Below are positions 52,906 to 62,000 of a stretch of 64,000 nucleotides of DNA, piece after piece. Within the stretch, counting starts at the first letter, position 1; the number at the start of each line of letters is the position of its first letter. The notes beneath the pieces are model-generated. The model was not told the origin of the DNA. It searched no databases and saw nothing but the letters and a program-made list of their open reading frames with translations. A program made the translations under genes and the position numbers. Source of the stretch: NIC37A-2 sp050289625 (GTDB lineage: Bacteria > Myxococcota_A > Polyangia > Polyangiales > Polyangiaceae); NCBI GenBank assembly GCA_050289625.1, contig JBNKGC010000001.1:1-64000 (forward strand), in the 5' to 3' direction.

Positions 52906-53118
52906 ATGCTTGTACCCGTGGATCGTCGGAGGCTCGTCCACCCCGGACGAGTTCTGCTCCTGGCCGTCTCAATCGTCGCTGTTTCCGCCTGCGGCGGCGG
53001 CAGCCCACCCCTCGTGCCGCTCGAAAACCTCGAAGACGGAAGCGGAGGCGCCGGAGGCGCTGGATCGGAGGAGCTCCCCGCCGCTGCAGGCGCTGCCGGA
53101 GCTGCAGGCGGACACTAG
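52906..53118 (+). CDS. Small lipoprotein
   Basis: A 70-residue predicted lipoprotein: MLVPVDRRRLVHPGRVLLLAVSIVAVSAC, lipobox VSAC with Cys29, followed by about 40 residues of Gly, Ala, Ser, Glu and Pro without any folded pattern. It may be a short surface peptide or a decayed longer lipoprotein. The signal peptide argues for a real gene, although small and without a recognised family. Confidence 0.6.
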   Translation: MLVPVDRRRLVHPGRVLLLAVSIVAVSACGGGSPPLVPLENLEDGSGGAGGAGSEELPAAAGAAGAAGGH

Positions 53119-53227
53119 CTCGATTCCGGCGAACTCGATTCCGGAGAAAAGTGCGCCGGAACGCGTCGCGAAGCGGTTTTGGGGTGGGACCGTGCCGCAA
53201 AGCGGTTGGGTGGGGTCTTTGCGAAGA

Positions 53228-53821
53228 CTAGCTTTCGCCGTGTTCCTGCGCGAGCTCGGTCGCGAGGGAGAATAACCAGTCCAGCTGACCGTCGCGGTTG
53301 TGGTCCTGATCGAAGCGCTCGAGCTTGCGCGACACGCTGGCCGACTCTTCGCTCGTGAGAACGTCCCGGAGAGCGGGGTAGACAACTTGGTTCTCCTCCT
53401 CCATGTGCTTCCGCTGGAAGGTGCAGAACTCCATGATGAAGTCGGCGACCCGCTGGCGCTCGATCGGATCCCACGGCTGCTTGCCGGCCGCGTGACGCAC
53501 GATCGTGGTCATCAGGACTCGCTCCTGATCGTGCTGGTCCTGGATGTGAGCGCGGGGACCGCCTTCAGCTGAAAACCCATGCAGCGAAAGTGCGGCCAAG
53601 GCGATTCGTTCCTCCTTCTGGTGGTGGATCAAATCCCCGAACTCGCGGAAGAACACGGTGAAGCGAATCAGATCGCTGGGACTCGCGTTGTCGAGAAGGA
53701 GCTCGGCCCCATAACGCTCGAAGGCATTGACCACCTGCTGAATCACGCGGTGATCACGGCCCAGGTTCGCCAGGGGGTCGAACGCACTCGAAACGGAACT
53801 CGACTCATTGGGGCCAACCAT
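53228..53821 (-). CDS. Hemerythrin HHE-domain protein
   Basis: A 197-residue helical protein of the hemerythrin (HHE) family. Likely di-iron ligands are visible: His in LGRDHRVIQQVV, His and Glu in IHHQKEERIAL, His and Glu in IQDQHDQERVL, and the C-terminal KHMEEENQVVYPALR. Such proteins bind oxygen, nitric oxide or peroxide, or repair iron-sulfur centres (RIC/YtfE). It lies 23 bases downstream of the sigma-54 response regulator on the same strand, so probably in its operon and perhaps its signal or target. Confidence 0.9.
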   Translation of the reverse strand: MVGPNESSSVSSAFDPLANLGRDHRVIQQVVNAFERYGAELLLDNASPSDLIRFTVFFREFGDLIHHQKEERIALAALSLHGFSAEGGPRAHIQDQHDQERVLMTTIVRHAAGKQPWDPIERQRVADFIMEFCTFQRKHMEEENQVVYPALRDVLTSEESASVSRKLERFDQDHNRDGQLDWLFSLATELAQEHGES

Positions 53822-53844
53822 GAGAGACCTCTACTTTCCCGCGG

Positions 53845-55227
53845 TCACACCTCGATGGCTGGGGTGTTGCTCTTCGGTGCTTCGGCGTACTCGTGAAGCC
53901 GATATTGAATCTTGCGGACGCTGATCCCGAGGATCTTTGCCGCTTTGGTTGTCGAGCCGCCCACGTGCGCCAGGGTTTCTAGAATGGCGTGCCTCTCGAT
54001 CTCCGCCAGGGAGGAGCCGGGAACCACCGGACGCTCGTCCCCGGTCGGAGACGCCGCAATCAGCTCGGCCGGTAGTTGGCGAAGGGCGATCGACGGTCCA
54101 TCCGCGAGGACCACCGCTCGCTCCACGACATTTTCCAGCTCACGTACGTTTCCGGGCCAACGGTGTCGAAGCAGAACCCGAAGGGCCTCCCCGTCGAACC
54201 GATTGATCACTTTGCCGTTCTCCTTGGCGTACTTGTCGAGGAAATGCATGGCGAGCGGGCCGATGTCCCCCGTGCGCTCCCGGAGTGGGGGCAGGTGCAA
54301 GTTGATGACGTTGAGCCGGTAGTACAGGTCCTCCCGGAACTTGCCCTGGTCGACCATTTGCTTCAGGTCCCGGTTGGTCGCCGCGACCACTCGGACATTG
54401 ACCTTGATCGTGTCGTTGCCCCCGACGCGCTCGAACTCGTGCTCTTGCAGGACGCGGAGAAGCTTGACCTGAATGGCGCTGGAGATTTCGCCGATTTCGT
54501 CGAGAAACAGAGTGCCGCCCGCCGCTTGCTCGAAGCGACCCGCGCGACGCCGGTCGGCCCCGGTGAAGGCGCCCCGTTCGTGACCGAAGAGCTCGCTCTC
54601 GAGAAGGGTTTCAGCCAATGCTGCGCAGTGGAGCTTGACGAACGGCTTGTCGGCACGGTCGGAGCGGTGGTGGAGCGCGGCGGCGACGAGCTCCTTGCCG
54701 GTACCGGACTCCCCAGTGACGAGGACCGTGGCGCGACTGGGAGCGACCTGAGCGATGCTCTTGAACACCGTCTGCATTTCCGCCGACGAACCGACGATGC
54801 TGCTGAACTGATAGCGCTCGGCGAGCTGCTTGCGGAGGCGCTGCGTTTCGCGGCCGAGCCGGACTCGATCGAGGCAGCGTTCGATGACCACGATCAACTC
54901 ATCGCTGTTCAGTGGCTTGGTGACGTAGTCACTCGCCCCTTCGCGCATGGCCTTGACGGCGGTCTCCACCGCGCCGAATGCGGTCATGAGAATCACCTGA
55001 CACTCCGGAGCGTCGGCTTTGAGCTTCCGAAGGAGGGTCAAGCCGTCCATCCCGGGCATTTTGAGATCCGTGACGACGACGTCTGGGAGCTCTTCCGCGA
55101 CGACTTGGAGAGCGCGGAAGCCGTCGGAGGCCGTCCGAACGGAGTAGCCCTCGTCAGCCAGGATTTCACTCAGTGCGCTTCGCGCGCTCGCTTCGTCGTC
55201 GACGACGAGGATGGAGCCCCGATCCAT
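53845..55227 (-). CDS. NtrC-type sigma-54 response regulator
   Basis: A 460-residue full three-domain regulator. The receiver has DDE (Asp10-Asp11), the phospho-acceptor Asp54 in VVTDLKMPG, and Lys104 in VTKPLN. AAA+ domain: Walker A GESGTGKE (172-179), GAFTGA (219-224), Walker B GTLFLDEIGEIS, and R-fingers. C-terminal Fis helix-turn-helix: STTKAAKILGISVRKIQYRL. It starts at 55227 with AAGGA about eight bases upstream; a longer frame to 55368 is non-coding. It is divergent from the histidine kinase at 55705 and likely its partner; the hemerythrin lies downstream in the same transcript. Confidence 0.95.
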   Translation of the reverse strand: MDRGSILVVDDEASARSALSEILADEGYSVRTASDGFRALQVVAEELPDVVVTDLKMPGMDGLTLLRKLKADAPECQVILMTAFGAVETAVKAMREGASDYVTKPLNSDELIVVIERCLDRVRLGRETQRLRKQLAERYQFSSIVGSSAEMQTVFKSIAQVAPSRATVLVTGESGTGKELVAAALHHRSDRADKPFVKLHCAALAETLLESELFGHERGAFTGADRRRAGRFEQAAGGTLFLDEIGEISSAIQVKLLRVLQEHEFERVGGNDTIKVNVRVVAATNRDLKQMVDQGKFREDLYYRLNVINLHLPPLRERTGDIGPLAMHFLDKYAKENGKVINRFDGEALRVLLRHRWPGNVRELENVVERAVVLADGPSIALRQLPAELIAASPTGDERPVVPGSSLAEIERHAILETLAHVGGSTTKAAKILGISVRKIQYRLHEYAEAPKSNTPAIEV

Positions 55228-55386
55228 GAACCGTTTCCTTCGATGGTGATGCCGCCTTCCCCAATGGCTTCGGGAGGCCACTCCTCGGCAGCTCTGCCGC
55301 CTGCGTTCCGGGACAGTCGATCCCGGCAACCCAAACCGCAAAGCACGTTTCGTGCCGCTCGGAACCACGCTGACCTAGCAAGACTA

Positions 55387-55554
55387 CTGAAAAAGTCTTT
55401 TCAGCAGCCTGCGGTGCCAATCCGCGCCTTTCTGACGAACGTGTCCGGTTCGAAAAACCCCACAAAAGTGAGGGGTTTTACGAACCTCCCGGTCGCGCCT
55501 GTGTGCGCGGGCACCGGTGTTGTTCGTGGCAGGGTGCTTTTTCAGCACCCTGCC
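55387..55554. repeat. Cluster of three hairpins in a divergent control region
   Basis: The 477-base gap 55228-55704 between the NtrC-type regulator and the kinase holds three inverted repeats: CTGAAAAAGTCTTTTCAG (55387-55404), arms GGTTCGAAAAACCCC and GGGGTTTTACGAACC (55447-55461 and 55472-55486, one mismatch), and perfect 11-bp arms GGCAGGGTGCT/AGCACCCTGCC (55528-55538 and 55544-55554). The outer ones share a GCTGAAAAAG-type sequence, so the whole may be one interspersed element or an operator array. I saw no gene. Confidence 0.6.
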
Positions 55555-55704
55555 GGGGGTATTCGGCCTTCTGCACGAATTATATGCGTTTTCTCCGGCA
55601 GTGGCGCAGAATTTGCGCGGTCCAGACGAGCGGTAGACCGTTTTTCGCTCTAGGCTCCCGCGACCAATTCTCGCGCCGCTCCCTCGGCGCCGCTCGATCG
55701 TTTG

Positions 55705-56763
55705 ATGTTCGACCCCGAAGACCGACTCGGCCAACTGATCCAGACCTGCCGCGATGCGGTGATCTTCATCGACCAAGAAGGTGCGATGACCGTCGTCAAC
55801 CAGGCGACGTGCGACATGTTCGGCTATTCGCTTGATGAGTTGCTCCATGCTGACGTGCGCCTGCTGATGGCGGAGCCGTACGCCAGCCAGCACCGCGCCT
55901 ACGTCCACCGCTACGAGGAGACGGGAGAGCGCCGTGCGATTGGCCTCATTCGTCGGGTGTCGGCGAAGAGAAAGAGCGGCGAGGAGTTTCCCATCGAGCT
56001 CTCGGTGACCGAAATCACCGAAACCCGGGATGGTGCCCGGTACGCGGCCTTCATTCGCGACGTCACCGACAAGGTGCGTTTGCAGGCCGATCTGGTCGAG
56101 CGCGAGCGTCTGGCGACCGTGGGAACGACCGCGTCGATGCTGGTGCACGAAGTTGGAAATCCGCTGAACAATTTGGGGCTTCAGCTGCAAGCTTTGCGTC
56201 GCAGAATGATGCGAGCCGAGGTCGAAGACGAGCACCTCATCGGCAAGGTGGATGCGTGCACCGCCGAGATTGCGCGTCTCAGTCGCCTCGTGCAGGAGTT
56301 TCGGGCTCTGTCCGGCAGGCGTCGCCTCGTGCGCCGTCGGACGCCTGTCGCACCGCTCATCGAGTCGGTGCTGACGAACTTCCTGCTGCGGCAGGAGTCC
56401 GTCGTGGTGAGACGCGAGTTCGAGGACGACGCGCTCTCGGCCTTCCTCGATCCCGACAAGATCCTCCAAGTCGTGCTCAATCTTTGTCAGAACGCGATCG
56501 AGGCCATGCCCAGCGGAGGAACCCTGACCGTGAGAACTCGGAGCAAGGGGCAGGCCTGTTGGATCGAAGTACAGGATACCGGCCCAGGAGTCCCGCAAGA
56601 CGTAGACGTCTTCGAACCGTTCGCCACGACGAAGAAAGAGGGGACAGGGCTTGGTCTCGCCATCTGTTCGGAGATCGTCCGGGACCACGGGGGCACCCTG
56701 ACCTTCGAGAGTCGCGCGGGAGAAGGCGCGATATTTCGCATCGAGCTGCCTGTGGAAGGCTGA
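55705..56763 (+). CDS. PAS sensor histidine kinase, NtrB-like
   Basis: A 352-residue cytosolic kinase. A single PAS domain covers about residues 8-125 (DAVIFIDQEGAMTVVNQATCDMFG, FIRDVTDK). The H-box is MLVHEVGNPLNNLG with His148, then N-box NLCQNAIEAMP, G1 DTGPGVP, F-box FEPFATTKKEG and G2 GTGLGLAICSE. The arrangement is that of NtrB or AtoS-type kinases. It phosphorylates the divergent NtrC-type regulator at 53845-55227, most likely. No transmembrane segment, so the signal is cytosolic; a PAS ligand (heme or flavin) cannot be told by eye. Confidence 0.93.
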   Translation: MFDPEDRLGQLIQTCRDAVIFIDQEGAMTVVNQATCDMFGYSLDELLHADVRLLMAEPYASQHRAYVHRYEETGERRAIGLIRRVSAKRKSGEEFPIELSVTEITETRDGARYAAFIRDVTDKVRLQADLVERERLATVGTTASMLVHEVGNPLNNLGLQLQALRRRMMRAEVEDEHLIGKVDACTAEIARLSRLVQEFRALSGRRRLVRRRTPVAPLIESVLTNFLLRQESVVVRREFEDDALSAFLDPDKILQVVLNLCQNAIEAMPSGGTLTVRTRSKGQACWIEVQDTGPGVPQDVDVFEPFATTKKEGTGLGLAICSEIVRDHGGTLTFESRAGEGAIFRIELPVEG

Positions 56764-56885
56764 GCCGACCCGCGCGGTGACCCGGCGCCATCGAGGAAGC
56801 CCCAGGAGGGAGACGAAACGACACCTTCCGGGCTGCTTTTCGAGTCCCTCTTGTCCCCTTCGCGGAAACTTCGAAGACTCGGACC

Positions 56886-58388
56886 ATGAGCGTCGAGACT
56901 CGCGTCGTCGTAGGGAGCACGGAGTGGTGTTCCTTCCCGAGCCTTGGAATCCCTCACGTGCTGGCACGCATCGACAGCGGCGCCCGAACGTCGGCGATTC
57001 ACGCATTCAACATCCAGAAGTTTCATCGCGAGGGCGCGGCGTGGGTCACTTTCGAGGTGCACCCATTGCAGCGAAACCGGCGCGTCGTCGTCCGTTGCGA
57101 GGCACCCATCGTTGACCGACGGATGGTGAAGAGCTCGTCGGGAACGTCGGAGAAGCGGTACGTCATCCGGGTTCCCATGCGGCTGGGAGAGCAGATCTGG
57201 GAGGTCGAGCTCACTCTGTCGAATCGCGATTCCATGGGGTACCGGATGCTTCTCGGGCGCGAAGCCATGAAGGGGCGGCTCTTGGTGGATCCGGACGCTC
57301 ACTGCTGTTTGGGCACGATCGGGGACGAGCAGCTGCTGCAAACCTATCAGGTTCCCGCGGCACACCGTCACTCCGGGCTCCGGATTGGAGTGCTCGCGAG
57401 CAATCCTGAGCTTTTCAGCAATCAGAGGTTGCTCGAAGCGGGCGACGAGCGCGGGCACCAGATGACGTTTCTCAACATCAAGCACTGCTACATGAAGCTC
57501 GATGCGGGAACCCCTCAGGTGCACTACCGCGGCGGAAAGATCGTCAGCGATCTCGATGCGGTGATTCCTCGCATTCGGCCGTCGGTCACTTTCTACGGGT
57601 GCGCGCTGGTGCGTCACTTCGAGGCGATGGGGGTCTTCGTCTTGAACTCGGCATCGGCGATCTCCCAGTCTCGAGACAAACTCTATTCGCTGCAGCTGCT
57701 CTTGGCGAAGGGGCTCGACATTCCCACGAGCGGTTTCGCCCACTCTCCCGAGGAGACTGCCGATTTGATCGATATGGTGGGAGGGGCGCCCCTCGTGGTG
57801 AAATTGCTCGAGGGAACCCAAGGGCGCGGCGTGGTGTTGGCGGAGACCCGAAAGGCCGCCGAAAGCGTGATCAACGCGTTCAAGAGCCTGAACGCGAACC
57901 TCCTGGTTCAGGAGTTCGTCAAGGAAGCTGGCGGCCGGGATTTGCGCCTGTTCGTCGTGGACGGCCGCGTGGTCGCGTCGATGGAGCGCGAAGCGGCGGA
58001 GGGGGAATTTCGTGCCAACCTCCATCAAGGGGGAAGGGCTCATGTGGTGCGGGTTACCACTGAAGAGCGCAGCCTGGCGACGCGGGCGGCCAAGACACTT
58101 GGGCTCAAGGTGGCTGGTGTCGACATCATCCGCTCGAAGAAGGGGCCCCTCCTGCTCGAGGTCAACTCGTCACCCGGGCTCGAGGGGATCGAGGACGCGA
58201 CGGGCAAGGACGTCGCGGGAACGATGATCGCTGCGATCGAGAAGCATCTCGGCTGGCAACGCCCTCTGGCCGTGAGCCCAAGCTCCGTACCGCCCGATCT
58301 CATCCGCCGAGAGGATCAGAACGAATCGTTTTCGATGGAGGAGCCAGGCGAACTGGACGACGCGTACGGGGGCGACCACTTGCGTTGA
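56886..58388 (+). CDS. rimK: RimB-RimK fusion (retropepsin-like zinc protease plus ATP-grasp ligase)
   Basis: A 500-residue fusion. Residues 1-150 are an ATP-dependent zinc-protease-type (RimB) aspartic-protease-like domain: Asp30 in LARIDSGARTSAIHA, and LLGREAMKGRLLVDP. Residues about 165-455 are the RimK ATP-grasp: SGLRIGVLASNPELFSNQRL, SRDKLYSLQLLLAKGLDIPTS, LEGTQGRGVVLAE, GRDLRLFVVDGRVVASM and SSPGLEGIEDATGKD with Mg-binding residues. RimK adds glutamates to ribosomal protein S6 or builds poly-alpha-glutamate. A C-terminal acidic, probably disordered tail follows (SFSMEEPGELDDAYGGD). It lies 122 bases downstream of the kinase gene on the same strand. Confidence 0.92.
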   Translation: MSVETRVVVGSTEWCSFPSLGIPHVLARIDSGARTSAIHAFNIQKFHREGAAWVTFEVHPLQRNRRVVVRCEAPIVDRRMVKSSSGTSEKRYVIRVPMRLGEQIWEVELTLSNRDSMGYRMLLGREAMKGRLLVDPDAHCCLGTIGDEQLLQTYQVPAAHRHSGLRIGVLASNPELFSNQRLLEAGDERGHQMTFLNIKHCYMKLDAGTPQVHYRGGKIVSDLDAVIPRIRPSVTFYGCALVRHFEAMGVFVLNSASAISQSRDKLYSLQLLLAKGLDIPTSGFAHSPEETADLIDMVGGAPLVVKLLEGTQGRGVVLAETRKAAESVINAFKSLNANLLVQEFVKEAGGRDLRLFVVDGRVVASMEREAAEGEFRANLHQGGRAHVVRVTTEERSLATRAAKTLGLKVAGVDIIRSKKGPLLLEVNSSPGLEGIEDATGKDVAGTMIAAIEKHLGWQRPLAVSPSSVPPDLIRREDQNESFSMEEPGELDDAYGGDHLR

Positions 58389-58426
58389 TGCTCACCACTC
58401 GTTTCTTCCTCGGCTGGTGAGTCCAG

Positions 58427-60034
58427 TCACTCGGGCGAGGGACACGTGGCCGAGGACGTGTTGAGCCGCGCGATCGCCCGAAGCCGGTCCCCCGAGAGCA
58501 GTGAGCCGGAGGTCACCAATCGAAGATCGTCATACAAGGCGTGGAGGCAGGGGTCTTCGATTCGATTTTCTCCCGACCGCAGTGAAGCGAGGTATCCACG
58601 CGGGACTTCCCGACGAAAATGACCCGGTCGCCACGAGCCGTTCGGAGGGAACTCGATGCGAGCGAGAAGCGGATCACTCAGGGCGAACCGCTCGACGACG
58701 TGAACGCGAGGGGCCTCGGCAAAGGCGGCCATCCCCACCAGATCGAACACGACGACTCCGTCTTCGGCACGCTTGGTCGCCTTCGCGTATTCGCGCAGGT
58801 AGCCGTGGCTCTTCCATTTTTTTGCTCGGATGTTTTGAGCGAGGCCCGTATGCTCGACGTAGCAGGCCCGCTCATCGACGATCCCCGAGGGACCAATGCT
58901 GCATTCGGTCTTGGTGACGTTGGCGCGGCGGTCTTCCAGGTTTTGTAGCGAGGGAACGAGCAGGGCCGCCGCCAACAAGACCAGCGGTCCGGGCTGTTTG
59001 CCGAGTCGGTGGCCGAAAACGACCGCGGTGGCCACGAACGGAACCGTCAGGAACCTCCCGCTCATGAAGTCCCCGCCGATCCAAATGACGTACGCGACGT
59101 AGCCGACGACACCCGCAAGCAGAGCCCGTACCGCCGGAGGTGTGCGCCGAACGAATGTCCATGCGAAAGCGGCGAGCAAGCCGCAGACGAGGACCGGGTC
59201 GCGATACGCGGCGTCGACGAGGTAGGCGAGACCCTGTTCTGCGCGGCTAGCCAGCGCGATCCCCGTGTTTAGTTTGGCGTATGCCGTGTTGGGGAGGGGG
59301 AATCCGAAATAGAGGGTGGCGAAGGCCAACCAGGCCAAAACCAAGAGCGCGCCCACTGCGGCCCGCCGCAGGCTTTGCCCGGGGTGACGAACGAGTCCGA
59401 GGCCCCAAACAGGCGCGACGAACAGCGCCAAATCGAATCGAGTCAGGAGCAGAAGGGCGCCCAGCACGAACCCCGATCGCGTGGGTAGCCCCTTCTTCCG
59501 AAGTCGCTCGAGGCAGAACGAGGCCACGAGGACGTGAGCCAGCGAGTTTTCGAGCCCCGAAGTGCAGAAGGTGAGTACCGAGGTCGAGGCCGAGAGAGCG
59601 ACGAAGACGAATGCCGCTGCGCCTGGTGTCCTTCGAAATGCGTGCAGCACGAGACCGACGAGGGCAGCGCTCGACAGGAGGCCTCCGAGCATCAGCGCGG
59701 CGTAGGGGTTTTTGCCCGCCAGGGCGAACAGCGGAGTGCAGAGAAGCGTCCAGAGCGGGCTCGTGAACGTCTGGACGCGCTGGCCGACGTTCAGGACGAG
59801 GCCGCGACCAGCGGCCAGGTTTTCGATGGACCGGACGGTGATGAAACCGTCGTCGGACATCCAGCCGAAGCGGAGCACGCCCACGACGAAGAGCGCAGCT
59901 CCGAGCCCTGCGGCGACTCGCGCGAACCCAGCGAAACTCGCGGTCTCGAATACGGGCCGCGACCCCGAGGCGGGGAGTTCGGTGTTCGGCGTGGGTGACT
60001 CCGCCCAGTCCGAGCGCAAACTGGAGGTGCTCAT
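58427..60034 (-). CDS. GT-C membrane glycosyltransferase
   Basis: A 535-residue membrane protein with about nine to eleven helices. The first loop after helix 1 has SDDGFITVRSIENLAAGRGL then VLNVGQRVQTFTSPLW, matching the GT-C pattern (DD-x-F-I-x-x-R-x-x-x-N-L) of arabinofuranosyltransferase-like and dolichyl-phosphate-sugar enzymes, with catalytic Asp pair. Helices include LGGLLSSAALVGLVLHAF and VGALLVLAWLAFATLYFG. The C-terminal 150 residues are soluble. It probably moves a sugar from a polyprenyl-linked donor to a periplasmic acceptor. Start at 60034 has GAGG about six bases upstream. Convergent with the RimB-RimK gene. Confidence 0.85.
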   Translation of the reverse strand: MSTSSLRSDWAESPTPNTELPASGSRPVFETASFAGFARVAAGLGAALFVVGVLRFGWMSDDGFITVRSIENLAAGRGLVLNVGQRVQTFTSPLWTLLCTPLFALAGKNPYAALMLGGLLSSAALVGLVLHAFRRTPGAAAFVFVALSASTSVLTFCTSGLENSLAHVLVASFCLERLRKKGLPTRSGFVLGALLLLTRFDLALFVAPVWGLGLVRHPGQSLRRAAVGALLVLAWLAFATLYFGFPLPNTAYAKLNTGIALASRAEQGLAYLVDAAYRDPVLVCGLLAAFAWTFVRRTPPAVRALLAGVVGYVAYVIWIGGDFMSGRFLTVPFVATAVVFGHRLGKQPGPLVLLAAALLVPSLQNLEDRRANVTKTECSIGPSGIVDERACYVEHTGLAQNIRAKKWKSHGYLREYAKATKRAEDGVVVFDLVGMAAFAEAPRVHVVERFALSDPLLARIEFPPNGSWRPGHFRREVPRGYLASLRSGENRIEDPCLHALYDDLRLVTSGSLLSGDRLRAIARLNTSSATCPSPE

Positions 60035-60552
60035 CCGCAACCTCGTGCCAGTGTGTGCCACAGCCGGACGAAGCTGTCGGTCCTTCCCTCTGAAAATGGG
60101 CCCAAAGCGGTCATTTCCATTCAGGAGAGCAACTGCCGTGCCGCATTGCTACGGCCGCGTGCGGCCTTCCCTTCGCCGTCTTGGCTATCGAGCCGCGGAC
60201 AAAAACGATTGGACCGAGTCCCCGGACATCGCGGTGATCGGGCCTCGGTCGGAGCGACTTCGTCGTGGCAGCCGGTGGACCTCCTCGGGAGCACCGGCCT
60301 CCATGGCAGAGCGACGATCGCTAGCGTTGGTCCCAGAAAACGAGAGCAGACTCCGCGGCTCTCTCGGTCGATTCGGCCCGTCACCTCGAAGCGGACCGAG
60401 TCGGCGGAGAGGAGCTCGGGGCAACCGGAACCGCCGGAGGGTGCCTCAGCGATGTCCACCGAGGGGGAGGCCTCGGACGGTTCGGTGGAACCGTCGCGAG
60501 TGGCCTGCCGATCGAGGGGAGCAAAGGGTCTCCCGATCGATCGACGAAGAGG
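60035..60552. other. 518-base gap between two leftward genes
   Basis: I see no gene with a convincing start or family. The only structure is a perfect 8-bp hairpin, arms GACGGTTC and GAACCGTC (60476-60483 and 60488-60495), about 60 bases downstream of the universal stress protein stop; with no T-run it is at best a weak terminator. Confidence 0.45.
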
Positions 60553-61197
60553 TCAATGCGTGACCAAGGGGAAGTTCGTCTCCTTCGTGTTGCGATCTTC
60601 GAAGTGGTACGTGTGACGCTTGCCGTGTCGCGCACGGTGCTGCTCGCACCAGAACTCGGCTCCTCCCGTCTCCTTGCGGGTTTCGACGCAGCGCGGGCAC
60701 GGAGGTTCGATCTCGGGAACCGAGTGCTGTTCCGCCTTCGGTCGAACGACGAGCACCGGGACGTGCGCCAGACGGGCGACCGACTCCGCAACCGACCCCA
60801 GCATCAGGCGCTTGAGGCCTTGGCGGCCGTGCGTGCCGACCACGATCAGCGTGGCGTCCAAATCAGACCCAAGCTGGGCGATGGCGACGGCGGGGTACTC
60901 GGTGCTCACGTGCGTGACGCATCGGGCGAAGGTGCGCCCGGTCTTCTCCTGCCACGACGCAAGCTTTGCGCCGACATGCGCCTCGAGGCGGCTCTGGGCT
61001 TCGCTGAGCGGCAGGCGAAAGGCCGGATTGTCCGGTAGATCGAGCTGCACGTACTCGCCGAGATGGGTTACGGCGTTCAGGACGTGGACCTCCGCTTTCT
61101 CCTCCTTCGACGCGAGGTCGAAGGTCTTTTCGAGGGCGTAATCTGCGGTGTTTGAATAGTCGATTCCGACGACGAGACGGTGGACTGCATCAGTCAT
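60553..61197 (-). CDS. Universal stress protein with Cys/His-rich tail
   Basis: A 214-residue protein: a UspA domain (residues 5-155) with strand HRLVVGIDYSNTADYALEKT, the ATP-binding GTHGRQGLKRLMLGSVAESVAR with G-2x-G-9x-G spacing, and VPVLVVRP. After it comes a tail of about 50 residues, PPCPRCVETRKETGGAEFWC then EQHRARHGKRHTYHF, with three Cys and four His; it may bind zinc. AAGGAG five bases upstream fixes the ATG at 61197. USPs of this type with such tails are recalled from other myxobacteria. Divergent from the second hemerythrin at 61356, so likely shares a control region. Confidence 0.92.
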   Translation of the reverse strand: MTDAVHRLVVGIDYSNTADYALEKTFDLASKEEKAEVHVLNAVTHLGEYVQLDLPDNPAFRLPLSEAQSRLEAHVGAKLASWQEKTGRTFARCVTHVSTEYPAVAIAQLGSDLDATLIVVGTHGRQGLKRLMLGSVAESVARLAHVPVLVVRPKAEQHSVPEIEPPCPRCVETRKETGGAEFWCEQHRARHGKRHTYHFEDRNTKETNFPLVTH

Positions 61198-61355
61198 GAC
61201 AACTCCTTTCGAAGTGGCGGACAGCCCCGCCCATATGGGGTGATTGCAATGCTCATGCCACGGACCCTTCTTTCGAGGTGGGCCGAGCATTGGCCGGTCC
61301 TTTGCTTTAGTGGATAGCGTGGGGCTCGCGTTGCCCCAAGAAGGAGACCCTCGCC

Positions 61356-62000
61356 ATGTCGAAAATCACGCGTCACTTGGTGCGCGATCATCGCGCGCTC
61401 GAACCGATCCTGACCGGCGTCGAAGGCCTGCTGTTATTCGTCGAAGAGGGTGGGAAGGACTACCAGAAGGACCTTGCCGTTCTCGTCGATTACATGTGCG
61501 ATCTCGCCACGCTCAAGCACGAAGAGAAGGAAGAGAGCGTGCTCATGCCTGCACTCGTCCGCCTCGGGTTCGACTGGGAAAACGGTGTGCTTCCGCACGT
61601 ACGCAAGGAGCACATGGAGGAGCGATATTTGCTGCGTTCGCTGCGCCAGAGTGCGCGCTTCGTCGGCGATTGGGACGAGGACGATCGGCTCCATTTCGTC
61701 GCCATCGCCCGTGAACTGGTGAACTTCACGCGCAAACACATGCTCGCCGAGGAGGAACAACTTTTTCCCAGCGTGGACGACATCCTCGACGCCGATCTCG
61801 ACGACAAACTGAACGCGCAATGCGAGCAAGTCGATCGCGAGTTCGAGGAGGTACCCGACGCGGAGCGCCTCCACGCTCTGGCCACGGAAGTCGCCACGAG
61901 GTACCGAGAGCGCGGGCGGGGAGAGGCGGCAATTCATGCGCCGAGCACTCGTTTGGCGCAGAATCTGCGTTCAGAATCGGCCGGGCCGAAGACCAGTTGA
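61356..62000 (+). CDS. Hemerythrin HHE-domain protein
   Basis: A 214-residue helical hemerythrin-like protein. Ligand-type residues: ITRHLVRDHRALEPIL, TLKHEEKEESVLMPAL, VRKEHMEERYLL, NFTRKHMLAEEEQLFPSV. AAGGAGA lies about nine bases before the ATG. The C-terminal 40 residues look disordered. It may sense or carry oxygen or nitric oxide, or deliver reducing power. It stands 111 bases before the cbb3 oxidase gene on the same strand and may be co-transcribed, which suggests a role in low-oxygen respiration or NO defence; this is an inference. Confidence 0.92.
   Translation: MSKITRHLVRDHRALEPILTGVEGLLLFVEEGGKDYQKDLAVLVDYMCDLATLKHEEKEESVLMPALVRLGFDWENGVLPHVRKEHMEERYLLRSLRQSARFVGDWDEDDRLHFVAIARELVNFTRKHMLAEEEQLFPSVDDILDADLDDKLNAQCEQVDREFEEVPDAERLHALATEVATRYRERGRGEAAIHAPSTRLAQNLRSESAGPKTS

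Noticed and set aside
60053..60616. 187-codon plus-strand open frame in the gap after the stress protein
   Set aside because: Overlaps the stress protein antisense, has no recognisable domain and a Ser/Arg-rich composition typical of random frame.
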